Source of the DNA: Lumbricus terrestris
Taxonomy: Eukaryota > Annelida > Clitellata > Crassiclitellata > Lumbricidae
NCBI GenBank assembly: GCA_949752735.1
Contig: OX457046.1
Coordinates: forward strand, 35,912,294-35,976,293
Length of the DNA stretch: 64,000 bases
Direction of reading: 5' to 3'
Of the stretch, positions 35,185 through 45,645 are shown one piece after another; position 1 is the first letter of the stretch, and each line of letters begins with the position of its first letter. The notes under the pieces were generated by a model. The model was not told where the DNA came from. It did no database searches and was given only the letters and a program-made list of their open reading frames with translations. Position numbers and translations under genes: made by a program.

Positions 35185-36569
35185 GTGTTTGTAGTTTATT
35201 TGTATTAGTACCTGCCGGGCCTCTGGCGTGGTGTAAAACCCCGTAAGCTCCTCGCAAAGGCAGGAGGGCCCCTGGCGCGGATTACGCCAAATATCCCGCA
35301 AGCCCAATATTATTAATTTTAAATTTATTATTTTATTTATGTGTTGTGCGTTGTTGAGTCGAGGGGTGAGAAGGGGGAATGAAGGGTGGATTGATTAGAA
35401 GGAAGTGGTGGACGATGGAGAAGCCAGATCGCAGTGGATCATCTAAAAACACAGCCTCAAGAGAAAGACAATCTCAACTCGATCAATCAACAACGATGCG
35501 GAAAACTCTTCGTTACGGGACTAGATTTGTTGCAAATAGAATCGGTTGACAGTGTGGAGTGGAAACATATCTCTCACTCGATCAGTGGACTTTATAATAA
35601 ATCAACAGTTATTTTTGTTCAATTCATTGTCTTTTCTGTGTCGTCGCCGCTGTCGTGTCTTTCTGGCTATTCTCAATTAGGCTATGTATATCAGTCGCCC
35701 TGCCACCGTATAACTATAGCATATAGGCTACCAAAGTTGGTAAGCAAGCATCAGTGGCGTAGAGGGGGTTTCTTGGGTTAAAACCGAAGAGCAAAAGAGC
35801 TAAAATATAGATGCTATGGCTTCAGCCTATGGGTCCTATATGGTGCCAATGCCGATGACGGTAAATTACCAGAGTCTCCACGTAGTTACAACTTACAGCT
35901 ATAGGCCTACCTCATTCTTGGTGTCAACTCTGAAGCTCCAAGCGTGGGCAACAAAATTATTGTCTATATAGAAGCACTTCTGTGCAGTTAGAACTAGTAA
36001 AAGGGTCATTGTCATCGATTGGGCGTCGTTTAGGCTATCATGTATACAAAATTATAGGATGAGAAGGGAAGGAAGGGCGGGGGTTGTGCAGTTCTACAAA
36101 TTCCTTAAAGGAAGCTCTGGCCCCAATTAGCTTATTAATTTATAAATAGGGCGCGGTGGCGTAGTGGGCTTGTTCGTTGCCTTGCAGCCGAAGGATTGCA
36201 GGTTAGAATCCATCTCAAGCTGAAGCGTAGGGACCTTGGGCAAGTCCTTCACCCGCGATTGCTTAGCGCTTCGGCATGTAGGCCTATACCTCCGATGCAG
36301 TGTCCGCGCTGCAGCCGAGAGCGCCTCTGAGTAGAAATCTTGAAGGGGCGCTACAACAAGTGCTCATGCATGTAGGCCTAAGACAAATCATTTAAGTAAC
36401 GGTTTACAGGTAAATGATGCGTGCATGATATCATCCTTGAAGTCGCTATATGGCCTAAATGTACGATTACACTTACAATTACAAATTACAATCATCCTAC
36501 CTGTCTGACTTCTAGTAAGGTCTGGAAGTCGCCGTCCAGATTAGGATCTGTTATGTCGCCCACATCCAT
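27643..36569 (-). CDS. Ankyrin-repeat TRP cation channel (2 coding exons, 1,331 aa)
   Basis: Coding exons are 36,501-36,569 (23 residues, starting M-D-V-G-D) and 27,643-31,569, both phase 0, joined across CAG/gtagga and aaacag/AAG. The product has about 17 ankyrin repeats (residues about 87-706; classic G-x-T-P-L-H at several), a linker, six membrane helices (about 884-1,178), a pore loop with L-G-L-G-S near residue 1,123, a helix after S6 beginning W-K-V-G, and a C-terminal coiled coil (about 1,245-1,275). Repeat number and coiled coil resemble TRPA; the post-S6 segment also resembles TRPV. I therefore place it in the TRPA/TRPN/TRPV group without a finer name. Such channels pass cations in response to chemical, thermal or mechanical stimuli. 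An apparent start at 31,584 is TTG directly after an in-frame stop, in intron sequence. The long exon is visibly GC-richer than its surroundings. Confidence 0.92.
28105..28985 (-). CDS. TRP channel: ion-channel domain (S1-S6) within the long exon
   Basis: S1 lies near 28,905-28,985, and hydrophobic helices follow at about 28,790-28,850, 28,555-28,640, 28,480-28,540 and 28,330-28,410. The pore loop is at about 28,225-28,290 and S6 (L-L-V-A-M-M-x-D-T-Y at its end) at about 28,105-28,180. A Cys-rich loop between S2 and S3 (C-S-C-C, C-C near 28,675-28,735) is unusual and could be lipidated or bind metal; that is speculation. Long open frames on the plus strand across this exon are mirror images of the coding sequence. 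Confidence 0.85.
31630..31667. repeat. ATTC microsatellite
   Basis: It has about nine ATTC units. A second array lies at 31,822-31,867 and forms the end of a LINE/SINE tail. Confidence 0.9.
31820..31935 (-). mobile_element. LINE/SINE tail with long ATTC array
   Basis: A dozen ATTC units are followed by TTTATATAGCGCCTCTTCAA and CTACTCAGGGGCGCTCCC. On the minus strand this is the common tail ending in an ATGA microsatellite, and it is one of the best-preserved copies. Confidence 0.7.
32232..32461. mobile_element. hAT-like MITE, TIR CAGTGGCGGCGCCAGG
   Basis: The ends are CAGTGGCGGCGCCAGG and AGCACCGTCACTG. Both sides carry GCTCAAAC (32,224-32,231 and 32,462-32,469). The interior has the hairpin GACGAC-CTTTTTTTA-GTCGTC at 32,323-32,343 and the palindrome GGGGGGCTTAGCCCCCC. 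Confidence 0.9.
32470..32950. mobile_element. Degraded hAT-like MITE (CAGGGCTTTTTT family) with nested insertion
   Basis: The left half shares TTTTTGACGTGCAGTTGTAC and ATGGATTTGTGCAGTTGTAG with the intact copies at 34,679 and 45,925. The right half resumes at TTGTGCAGTTCTAAAAATTC after an insertion. The ends are decayed and no target duplication is seen. Confidence 0.7.
32677..32914. mobile_element. Nested MITE, TIR CATGGGCGGAGTTT
   Basis: It starts CATGGGCGGAGTTTATCAGG and ends AAACTCCGCCCAACCATG, and it interrupts the element around it. It contains TATCTTTTTCCGGGCTTAGC, as in the copies at 26,414 and 37,866. No clear duplication flanks it. Confidence 0.75.
33410..33480. repeat. CGACAAAACGA tandem repeat
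   Basis: It has several units of about 11 bases based on CGACAAAACGA. The open frame through it, rich in Arg, Lys and Gln, is low complexity. Confidence 0.8.
33771..33949. mobile_element. hAT-like MITE, TIR CAGGGCTTAAAGTGTG
   Basis: CAGGGCTTAAAGTGTG at the left pairs with CACACTTTAAGCACTG at the right. Flanks are AGAAGACA on both sides (33,763-33,770 and 33,950-33,957). The segment GGCGTCCAGGCACTTATTTT occurs twice inside. Confidence 0.9.
34679..34874. mobile_element. hAT-like MITE, CAGGGCTTTTTT family
   Basis: It begins CAGGGCTGTTTTTAAGGAAT and ends CACGTTAAAAAAGCCCTG, flanked by perfect duplications CGCCTAAC (34,671-34,678 and 34,875-34,882). It is inverted relative to the copy at 45,925. 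Confidence 0.92.
35021..35130. repeat. 15-base tandem repeat
   Basis: About seven units of GGGGAATGGCATGAG, nearly identical. The unit length is a multiple of three, which keeps open frames such as P-L-M-P-F-P-S-C-H-S by chance. Confidence 0.92.
35146..35181. repeat. TTG trinucleotide repeat
   Basis: It has about twelve TTG/TGT units, and the opposite strand reads CAA. It follows the 15-base repeat directly. Confidence 0.95.
35965..36112 (+). mobile_element. Partial MITE of the CAGGGCTTTTTT family
   Basis: GAAGCACTTCTGTGCAGTTA and GGGTTGTGCAGTTCTACAAA match the interior of the copy at 45,925 in order. Both terminal repeats are missing or decayed. Confidence 0.6.
36149..36372 (+). mobile_element. 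Full-length tRNA SINE in the TRP intron
   Basis: The head is GCGCGGTGGCGTAGTGGGCT with a mutated B box (GGTTAGAATCC). The body holds an extra TAGGCCTATAC insertion inside the GCTTCGGC segment, and the tail is AAATCTTGAAGGGGCGCTAC. It ends about 130 bases from the first TRP exon. Confidence 0.85.
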
Positions 36570-37618
36570 GTTGCCTCCTCCAGTCGGATAATTCAGACAG
36601 CCGAGTAGATTGGCTTACACTACCGTTACGCCTTTCTGTGCACTGCGTCGTAACCTCATTCCTCTCTCTACAGTAACCTCGCAATGTAGGAACTCGTAGT
36701 CGCCGGACTTCTGTAGCGCCCAGAGGTGTTGAGCCATGCGCAGCAGTTTATGGTGAATCTAGGCTACTACTTCTTGTCTTGTACTGTCTACCGTTCTTGT
36801 CGAACAATCTACCAATTCTGGGTTTGGGCAGACTACCAATGCATGCATCAAGAGCAGGTAATTATCTGGTTCAGTCTTCTGTGTTTTTTTAGCGTGCGGG
36901 AACAACGTTTTCCTTCCACAGGCTTTTTAGGCTATCAATCAGCTCTGTCGACTTTATTAATATGCTCGTGCTAGATTCTTCGCTAACAGAGTTCGCTGTC
37001 GTCGTCGCTGAAGCGTTCAGTAATAAACTGCAGTTCTCAATGCCGTAATGCGCCATGCGTGGCACGCTATGAGATCACGGACCCAAGGTAGGCTAAGGTC
37101 ACGGTTGCTCCAGTTAACTGAACCGTTTCCACTATTACTGAATATCTGAGACACACATTCGATGATTCAATGCAGGCAATAAACAAACTGAAGCCGACAG
37201 TAACTGTTGCTAACTTCCGTGTCTATTGCTCAGTAGAAAGGAATGTTTTCCCTGGAAAACATTATGTTCCCCGATTGATAGACATATCTTATCGCCTGAT
37301 CGGACCTGATCAGTTGTGAAGTCTCGCCAATGCTGCAGCTAGGGCAGTCCTTACCGACCGACCCAAGTGCTTCGAGTAGCTCTTCTGGAGTCGACTCGAT
37401 TGCTTTGAAATCGATTAACGTCGTGACAAGTGACGTGTGTAGGCCTACACAACGAACACGCGCGGCAGCATCGAATAATTATACGCAGCGGAATGCACGA
37501 GTCTTGGTGACTCCACGGATCCTGCTCGTGCGATTTGTGCAATCCAACTCAACGCCTCTAATACAACAACTCGCGAACATTGACTGAAATCTTTGGGTAG
37601 ATAGGAAAACACATGGTG

Positions 37619-37742
37619 AGAATTGTAGGGGGGTTCAACTCCTCTAGTCTTTCTTAGAGTCCCATAATAAAATCTGTTTTCACACCACAATTCCAAGTGG
37701 AACATAGTCTAACACCACAGTTAATTTTCCACAATTCTCGCA
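37619..37742. repeat. Second copy of the 27.5-kb dispersed repeat
   Basis: It shares AATCTGTTTTCACACC and CATAGTCTAACACCAC with 27,466-27,625. The ends GAGAATTGT and ACAATTCTC are inverted, so it could be a small DNA transposon of unknown type. Confidence 0.55.
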
Positions 37743-37865
37743 CTCGAAAGGCAGCCTGGTATTCGTGCATTCAGACGTACGGCAGTTCCAGACTAACAAT
37801 TATAATTGTTTAATTGTTATCGTTGTCTCCATTCGGAAGAGGCATACACGAAAAGTGAGCGTGTC

Positions 37866-38023
37866 CATGGGCGGAGTTTAGTCTATCAGGGGCTAGGGGG
37901 CTAAGCCCCCCCAAGAAGACCCAGATTCATTTTTTACCGTGTAAATGGTATCTTTTCCCGGGCTTAGCCCCCCCCTAAGAAAACTTTAGCCCCTCCAAGA
38001 ACGGAAACCAAACTCCGCCCATG
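37866..38023. mobile_element. MITE, TIR CATGGGCGGAGTTT
   Basis: The ends are CATGGGCGGAGTTTAG and CAAACTCCGCCCATG. The flanking 8-mers AGCGTGTC (37,858-37,865) and AACGTGTC (38,024-38,031) match at seven positions. The interior contains GGGGGCTAAGCCCCC. Confidence 0.88.
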
Positions 38024-38421
38024 AACGTGTCCCAGAACACGCTTAGCCTACTGCTTTCGCATATAAATTACATAGGCAAGGGCTTAAAAAGCCTCAATAT
38101 TTATGTTCTGTGATAGCCACTGGCAGACCTCGTGCATGTACCCGACACTGACAAAGGCAGATTGGTTGTATCTACATTTCACCATCAGGGCATACACGAC
38201 AAGGCCCTCTGATACACAGTCAAGACTAATGTAGGACTATTTATCGTGGATAGTAGGGTTCGATCTTTGTCCATGGCGGATACTGTTTAAGGAACAGTGG
38301 TTTAGGGGTATGTTCGGTGCCCTAATTGGAGCCCGAAGGTTGCGGTTTAGAATCCACCTCAAGTCACCGCATGTGGACCCTGAGCAAGACCTTCACTCAC
38401 AATTGCTCATGCACTTCGGAG

Positions 38422-40231
38422 CAAGGGCGGATCCAGGGGGGGGCCAATCCGGCCATGGCCCCCCCATTTCAAATCACCATGGGACGTGGCCCCCCCCATC
38501 CATAGTGGCCAAAAAAAATTTCAGGGTGTCAGTCATGCACAGGAGAATTAATGTATAAATGTACTAAACATCTATAATAAAAATAATGTATAAATGTAAT
38601 TAAAATCTAATCTAAGTCTCTCACGCAATTGCATTGTCTTTATATAAAGCATCGAAATGAAACAATCTTTCAACAGTATCCAACTATGATTTATGGCATG
38701 CAATGTATGTTATTCGTGTATATATTCGTAGTACATTGTAAAAACATTAACACCAATAAACACAATTATAACTAAGTACAACTAACCATTAATTACAAAT
38801 CAAGTTAACGCTAACAACAGTGTTTGGGATGTAATTTATTTTTTGCAGATGCCAAAAAAAATTCAGGGCGAAACATGTTAAGTTTTGAATTTAGTCTATA
38901 TGTGCAAGAAAATGCGGTGAATGGTAACACATGTTTACTCCTTGTTTTTATTTGTATCTTACTATATTTCATTCAGTAGTGGGAAGTATTTTATTTATTC
39001 TAGTCTTAAAAAGTCATCAGTTTTTTAGAAGGAAAATTGAACACATTTTTGAAGATTTCTGACGGTTCACTAAAAATTCATAAGTTTTTGGGAAGCGAAA
39101 TTGAACACCGTTTTATAAATTTCGCACGGAAGAATAAAAAGTCATCGCTCTTTTCAGACGAAAAATTTAACACCTTTTTTAAGGATTTCACACGGATGAC
39201 TACAAAAGTCATCAGTTTTTTGGGATGCTAAATTGAACACTTTTTTTTGAAGATTTCGCACGGAAGACTAAAAAGTCATCACTCTTTTTAGACGAAAAAT
39301 TAAACACCTTTTTTAAGATTTCGCACGGCTGACTACAAAAAGTCATCAGTTTTTTGGGATGCTAAATTGAACACCTTTTTTTGAAAATTTCGCACGGAAG
39401 ACTAAAAAGTCATCACTCTTTTTAGACGAAAAATTAAACACCTTTTTTAAGATTTCGCACGGTTGACTACAAAAGTCATCAGTTTTTTGGGATGCTAAAT
39501 TGAACACCTTTTTTGAAGATTTCGCACGGAAGACTAAAAAGTCATCACTCTTTTTAGACGAAAAATTAAACACCTTTTTTAAGATTTCGCACGGATGACT
39601 ACAAAAGTCATCAGTTTTTTGGGTTGCTAAATTGAACACCTTTTTTGAAAATTTCGCACGGAAGACTAAAAAGTCATCACACTTTTTAGACGAAAAATTA
39701 AACCCCTTTTTGAAAATTTCGCAGCGATGACTACAACATGTCATCAGTTTTTTCGGATGCGAAATTAAACACCCTTTTTGAAGATTTTCGGCGGATTACT
39801 TAAAAAAGAACATCTAGTTGTCAGGAAAGAAGTTTTTAAGTAAAGTCTATATTTATTGAGACCTTATGGCACTCTTATAAGCACTGAAAAGTACAGCTAT
39901 TTTGTTAAGATAACAGCTTAAAATGCTACCATTGCAATGTGAAAATTCAAAAAGTTTCTGGTGGGGAGGGGCCAATCCCCTCCCCACACCCCTCCCCTAC
40001 CACTCTCGGCGCTGCGCGCCTCATGATTGTCTTCAGACACGGTCAATTATCTACCCCTCCGGAAACCTCAATCCCACCCAGAGGTGGGGGCTAAATTAAA
40101 CTCTGGTTTCGCCCAAAAACGACTAAAAAAGTTCATCAGATTTTTCGGCGAAAGATCAACGAAAAAATTTCCGACCCCAGCCCAACAATTTTTTGGCCCC
40201 CCCCCTTCAAAAATTCCTGGATCCGCCCTTG
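38422..40231. mobile_element. hAT-like element, 1,810 bases, TIR CAAGGGCGGATCCAGG
   Basis: Perfect 16-base inverted ends (CAAGGGCGGATCCAGG) are flanked by CTTCGGAG at 38,414-38,421 and 40,232-40,239. No transposase is encoded. The centre carries a long tandem array at about 39,010-39,790, and C/G runs lie just inside both ends. Confidence 0.93.
39010..39790. repeat. Dimeric tandem array inside the hAT-like element
   Basis: Units of about 60 bases alternate between two types, one with GTCATCAGTTTTTTGGGATG and one with GTCATCACTCTTTTTAGACG, giving a dimer of about 120 bases. Each unit has GACTA-(A)n-GTCATC, which can fold back. Because 60 is a multiple of three, a repetitive 132-residue minus-strand frame arises; I do not regard it as a gene. 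Confidence 0.88.
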
Positions 40232-40408
40232 CTTCGGAGTGAACCTCGGATTCAGTGTCCGCGCTGTAGCCAGGAGCGACTCTGCGGAGTAGGATTTTAA
40301 AGGACCGCTGTAACAAGCGCTCATGCACACATAGGCTACATTACATAATCATAATTACTCTGCAATATAATTACAGCTACGCCGTCGTAGCGTGTGTGCA
40401 CTTCTAAC

Positions 40409-40560
40409 CAGGGCTGAAAGTGATTTCAAAAAATTACCGGGTCAAAAAATTGCCGGGTCTCTTTAGGCCAGAGGGTGCTAGATATCATTGTTTGTTCAAG
40501 TGCCAGAAAAATGAATGCCGGGTCTGAGACCGGGACAGACCCGGCTCACTTTCAGCCCTG
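40409..40560. mobile_element. hAT-like MITE, TIR CAGGGCTGAAAGTG
   Basis: The ends CAGGGCTGAAAGTGA and CTCACTTTCAGCCCTG are flanked by CTTCTAAC on both sides (40,401-40,408 and 40,561-40,568). It is the same family as the element at 14,802, with GGGTCTGAGACCGGGACAGA near the right end. Confidence 0.92.
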
Positions 40561-40599
40561 CTTCTAACCAACGTAAGAACGTCGATGTCAAATTACATG

Positions 40600-41455
40600 C
40601 TGGCATTGCATTTTTGTATTGTATTGTATATAATTATGTGTGTGCTTAGGCCAAAAAGCGTATGCAGGCCAGGACTGTAGGCCTATACGCCGGCCGTAAA
40701 CAATGCAAACTGGCTTTCACCATGACAGCCTTTGTAGACACACTAGAAGGCCTGTCCCCGTGTTGCCAGAAAATACCCATAAAATCCTTGTTAGCCTAGC
40801 TTTAAGCCTTCAAGGTCGTCGGCCTATCAGCTAAGAAAGGCGCGCCCTTGAAACGGTGGTGGCCACGGATCGATGCCGCCAATGCTAAGAGGTCATGTGG
40901 TCTGTTTAACGTCCATGACGACCGTTACCGTTTAACAACACTAGGCCTACGCCTATAGGCCTACAATTGTATAATAAGCCTACGGCGATTAATGGCCTAA
41001 GAAACACTACAGTCGCCTTGAACGCACGGAACATTGATGGAACTGTTCTACCCACTGCGCACACACGCACGCACACACCCGCACACACACGCACACCATA
41101 AGCATGCTCGCAAGAGTGTATAGGCATGTATAAGCATAGGCCTACACTGCATGAATATTACGTATGTATACGCTACGTATGCATGCATTTATGCACGTGT
41201 GTCGTGTAGGCCTATATGTAGCCAAGTAGGAAGTAGGTAGACTACATGTAGGCTATAGGCTAGGTGCGTACCGGTACTATTTACGCATGCAAGCATAACA
41301 TACGAAAGTGTGCATGTTCATGTGTACTTAAGAATGCATGCATGTGGCATATGTATAATTATAGGCCTATGCATGATTATGCGTTTGTGTCATATGTCTG
41401 CGTTTGTGTACATGCGCAAGTGTGTATTTGTGTAGGCCCTATCTATGTTTACATA
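40600..41455. other. Intergenic DNA with TAGGCCTA and CA-rich repeat
   Basis: No gene was recognised. TAGGCCTA fragments are frequent, and a CA/CG dinucleotide stretch lies at about 41,055-41,095. The short Cys- and Val-rich frames here are translations of the simple repeat. Confidence 0.6.
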
Positions 41456-44190
41456 TATATTCAATTCAATTCAATTCAATTCAATTCATTTATTGTAACC
41501 AACCATCAACATACACAATAGACATAGTATAACATGCTTCACATAATCGGATGGCAACAAGGAAGGCCCTAAGGGATGAATATCCCGCTAACAGGGACAC
41601 CTAATTACATATGCAATTTTAACAGATGGCTAGACGGTTGACATAATGAATTGAACAATAGGCTAAAAGAACAGCATGAGATGACAATTAATGCAGAAAA
41701 CTTAACTAAAGAACGCAAAACAAACACAACAAAATAATAAAATAAAATCAGTGCCTACAAGGTTAAATATCGTTGCAGTCATTAACCAAGTAGTTGCGCA
41801 GTAATGTTTTTGCTCTTTGTAAACTGGAAGCTTGTTGAACATGATTAGGAAACGAGTTCCATATACCTGGTCCAGTATATTTAATATGGAATCTTCTTGA
41901 GTTTAAACGAGCGGATATGGCTCGATAATGAGAGGAGTTCCTGGTGGAATAGCAGTGTATTTCAGATCCTTTTTGGAAATACCCTGCAAAGTTAAGGGGA
42001 AGAAGATCATGGGTGAACCGATACATAAAGACTCCTATCTGGAAAGTCATTATTTGGTGAAACTTTAATAAATTAAATGATTGAAATAAAGGACTAGAGT
42101 GAATAAAAGGCTTAACTCCAGCTATGATACGTATTGCACGTTTTTGGAGAAGTACTAATTTATTGAGTCTGGATTTATATGTAGATGCCCAAACTAAATT
42201 ACAGTATGAGAGATAAGGATATATTAATGAGTAGTACAATTTAACACGGATAGTGGGGGGGAGTATATGGGAAGTTCGACGAAGGATACCAACACTTTTT
42301 GCAACCTTGGCAGAGATATATTTAATATGATCATTCCATGTGAGGTGTTGATCTATGTACACACCAAGAAATTTAGTGGAGCTAACCTGCGTTATGGAGG
42401 TATCATTGATAGACAGTTGCAATTCATTCAGGGGGCACATCTTTTTATTAGTTCGAAAGAGCATAAAGTTAGTTTTATCTATGTTTAAGGAGAGTCTATT
42501 AGCAGAGAACCATTCGGCTATGAAGACAAGCTCATTGTTTACTGTTTGTATTAGACTCTGGTAGGATTTATGTGAATGGAAGACATTTGTATCATCAGCA
42601 AACAAGATGAATGAAAGAGTAGGAGATATATTAGGCAAGTCATTAATGTATAGAAGAAAAAGCAAGGGTCCGAGATTAGAACCTTGGGGCACACCATATC
42701 TAACTACTCTAAAGTCTGAGAGAGCTCCATTGCAGGAAACACACTGGAGACGTCTTTCGAGATAACTGGCAAACCAAGCTAATTGGATGCCTCTGATGCC
42801 ATAATTAGCTAATTTTTTAATAGGATCTCATGATTCACGGTATCGAAGGCCTTTGCTAAATCGAAGAAGATACCAATAGAATATTCATTGTTTTCAAAGG
42901 CCTTAGAAATTTTATCATACATATCAATTAAAGGCATAAAAGTAGATCGACCAGATTGAAAGCCATATTGGTATGGAAAAATAATATGAGATTTTTCTAC
43001 ATATTTATTGAGCCTATCATGCATTATTTTTTCAAAATACTTGGCAAAAAAAGGAAGAATGGATATGGGCCTATAGTTAGAAGGGTTCTCCCTGTCACCC
43101 TTTTTAAAAATAGGGACTATTTTTGCAATTTTTATAGCATCAGGTACAACTCCAGTATTGAGGGAGCAATTAATTATTTCAGCTAGTTGAGTTGCGATTT
43201 GAGAAATGTAAGAATTAGCAATATGGGGGTCGATATCATCAACGCCACGGCTGTGACTGTCGTGGATCAAGTGGCTCAAATTTGTTATTTCCTCGGGTGA
43301 AGTAGGAACCAAGCCAAAAGAATAAGGAAGTGGCGGGTCAAGGTATTTGTTAAAAGGAGATTTAGGAGCAGGAATTTGTTTGGCAAGAGTATGAGCAATG
43401 TCGGAGAAGAGATTATTAAAAGTATTAGCCATCACTTTAGGGTCATCATTTCTTATTCCATTGATTTTTAGTGCTTCAATTTTAATATGTTGTTCATCCA
43501 TTTTAATTATACTTCGAATGAGGGTCCAAGTTTTCTTTAAATTATTAACATGCTTGGTAAATTCAACAGCATAGTAATGCTTTTCAGCCTTCGTTCTAAT
43601 TGTTTTAAATTTATTCCTGTATGAAACAAACTTATTTTTATTGGCAAGGGTAGGGACCTTTACATATTTTAAATGAAGTTTAGCTTATTTCTTACTAGAT
43701 TTGAGAAGTCCAGGAGTCATATCCAGGGTTGTTTAAGCATGGGTTTTCCTTTATTTATATTAGTTTTTATTGGAAACGCCTTATCATAGTTTCTTTTATA
43801 TTCTTTCATAAACAAGTCATATGCTTTGTTAGCATCTTTCAAGCGACAGGTTTCAAAAACAGGAGTCCAGTCTGCTTCAGAAAGATAATTGCTAAAATTA
43901 GCCCTTCCTTCTTCGTTAATAATTCGGGATTCCTCAAATGAGGAGTTCCTAGAACTAGGCATTTCAAAATCAAAGTAGGTTAAGACAGGCAAATGGTCAG
44001 AGATATCAGATACAACAATCTTAGATTCAATAATATTAGACCAAGCATTTGTGAAAATGTTGTCAATTAGCGTTGACGAATGAGTGGTAATTCTTGTGGG
44101 TCTGGTTATGGTCGGGAGAAGATTATAGGAGGACATACTATCGAAAAAGGAACTAGTGCCAAAGTGATCCTCAACTTTAAGCAGGTAAGT
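41455..44190 (-). pseudogene. Broken non-LTR (LINE) retrotransposon, 5' truncated
   Basis: On the minus strand: the end of an AP-endonuclease domain (S-D-I-S-D-H motif, 43,717-44,136), then reverse transcriptase with F-K-K-G-D and N-Y-R-P-I-S, catalytic F-D-L-A-K-A-F-D, P-Q-G-S-x-L-G-P and F-A-D-D (about 41,763-43,501), then a 3' tail of AATTG units (41,458-41,490). Breaks seen: a small indel near 43,725, an in-frame TAA near 43,685 and a one-base length change in an A run near 42,812. The 5' part of the endonuclease is missing. It belongs to the broad CR1/Jockey-like group; the clade is not resolved. Confidence 0.93.
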
Positions 44191-44199
44191 ACAAAAGTA

Positions 44200-44671
44200 G
44201 ATAGAACAAATTCATCCAAGACGAAAGAATTCCAGGTTGTTAGAGTTCCAAGTCGTAAGATTTCCATGTGCAATAGAGTTCCAAGTGTAGCTCAGACCTT
44301 CAGGTCGATAGAGATAGGCCTAGGCCTACAAGTCCACGTAGGCCTACGGTGTTCAAGTTGCTAAAGATCCAAGTCGTAAAATATCCAAGAAGGATAAGCT
44401 CAAAGGTGACGTGGTATGAAGTCGACAGAGTCCTGACAAAATACAAAAGTCGTTAGAGTCCAAGTTGCTGGAGTTGCCACTGCGTAGCCTATAATTATAA
44501 GCCTATACGTACGTATGTTCATACGTAGGCCTACTTGCCTTTGTGCGTACGTTCGTATGTACGCATATACTACATATAGGGTACCAAATCGAAAGTTCCT
44601 AGGTAGGCCTACGTATGAAATGTGTCTTCGTACGTAGCCTACTTTTGTACTTACGTAGGCCTACGTATATA
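44200..44671. other. Intergenic, TAGGCCTA- and TACGTA-rich
   Basis: No gene was recognised. Repeated phrases such as GTAGGCCTACGT and CCAAGTCGNTAGAGTTCCAA suggest an old degenerate tandem repeat, which resumes after the next element. Confidence 0.5.
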
Positions 44672-44938
44672 CAGTGGCGTAGCCAGAAATTTTGATAGGG
44701 GTTTGGGGGGGTTTTATGGCCTGGCTGGATGCCCTTCCTGACACCAACCCAACAGTATTACAGTAAATAAAAAAGGCAATAAAGTAACACAGGGAATAAA
44801 GTAGCCTAAGAAAAACAATTGTTACTGCAAACAATTTTTTCTTTTTCTTATTAAAGTGGATAAATAACCTTTTAAAAAACTTTTTCCTGAGCCAATGGGG
44901 GATGGGTAACCACCGAAACCCCCTTGTCTACGCCACTG
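44672..44938. mobile_element. hAT-like MITE, TIR CAGTGGCGTAG
   Basis: The ends CAGTGGCGTAGCCAG and TCTACGCCACTG are flanked by CGTATATA on both sides (44,664-44,671 and 44,939-44,946). There is no coding capacity. Confidence 0.92.
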
Positions 44939-45645
44939 CGTATATACGGTTCCAAGTCGATAGTTACTACATACGACCGTACGTATGTTCGTACGCGCAC
45001 TGCGCACGTAGGCTATGTAGCCTGCTTAGGCCAACGTAGGCTACATTATGGCGTTCCAAGTCGGTAGAATTCCAAGATCTAAATCGATAGAGGAGACCCG
45101 AGCCGCTAGAATGTCATGCAAATTTTCGGCGCATAGAGCATCATTCAAAATGGTTTTTACATACAATTCGTAACTCGGCGTTGTGAGGGTCCTTTAATAA
45201 AGGTCAGCTATGACGGTCGCCATTAGACTAGGCCTACAGGTTAACATAATAACTCCCGTCGCAGAAGTAAGTTCACTCAGAGTGGTTCCACAGTTCCCAC
45301 CCCCGCCCGGAAGGTTCTCGCCTCTCCTGTCGTCCTCACCTCGACTCCAGTTCCTTTCAGTTGCTTAATATCAATAAGCAACTGAACTTGGGATGCTCGC
45401 TCAATAATAGTTAGGCTATAAGAGGGCGGTCGATGCTCCAGGCGCATCATCCTAACTGCGATGGTGCCAGTCCAACGATTCAAGAAAGAAGGGTACCGCT
45501 GCTAATCACCTTCGTTTCACACAACGCCGTTAGCCTAAGCATGCAGATGCTTTTCCTTGTGGGCAGTATTGGACGAGCGGACGATGACTTCTTACGAGCA
45601 TATTATTATGTCCACGTGTCACCGGCATCTGAAGTATCTTTGTAA

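Larger units (their letters stand above)
31575..36500 (-). other. Single 4.9-kb intron of the TRP gene
   Basis: It begins with donor GTAGGAT at 36,500 and ends with a weak polypyrimidine tract and AAACAG at 31,570. It holds ATTA-rich low-complexity DNA (31,583-31,815), ATTC microsatellites, a LINE tail, one full-length tRNA SINE and at least six hAT-like insertions. A possible plus-strand exon at 34,327-34,386 is the only coding-like signal. Confidence 0.7.
38291..40332 (+). mobile_element. tRNA SINE split by a hAT-like insertion
   Basis: The head and body (38,291-38,421) and the rest (40,232-40,332) are two parts of one SINE. The break falls inside the conserved GCTTCGG segment, and the 8-base duplication CTTCGGAG is itself SINE sequence. 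The insertion is therefore younger than the SINE. Confidence 0.85.

Noticed and set aside
39346..39744. 132-codon repetitive minus-strand frame
   Set aside because: It is a translation of the 60-base tandem array; open only because the unit is a multiple of three.
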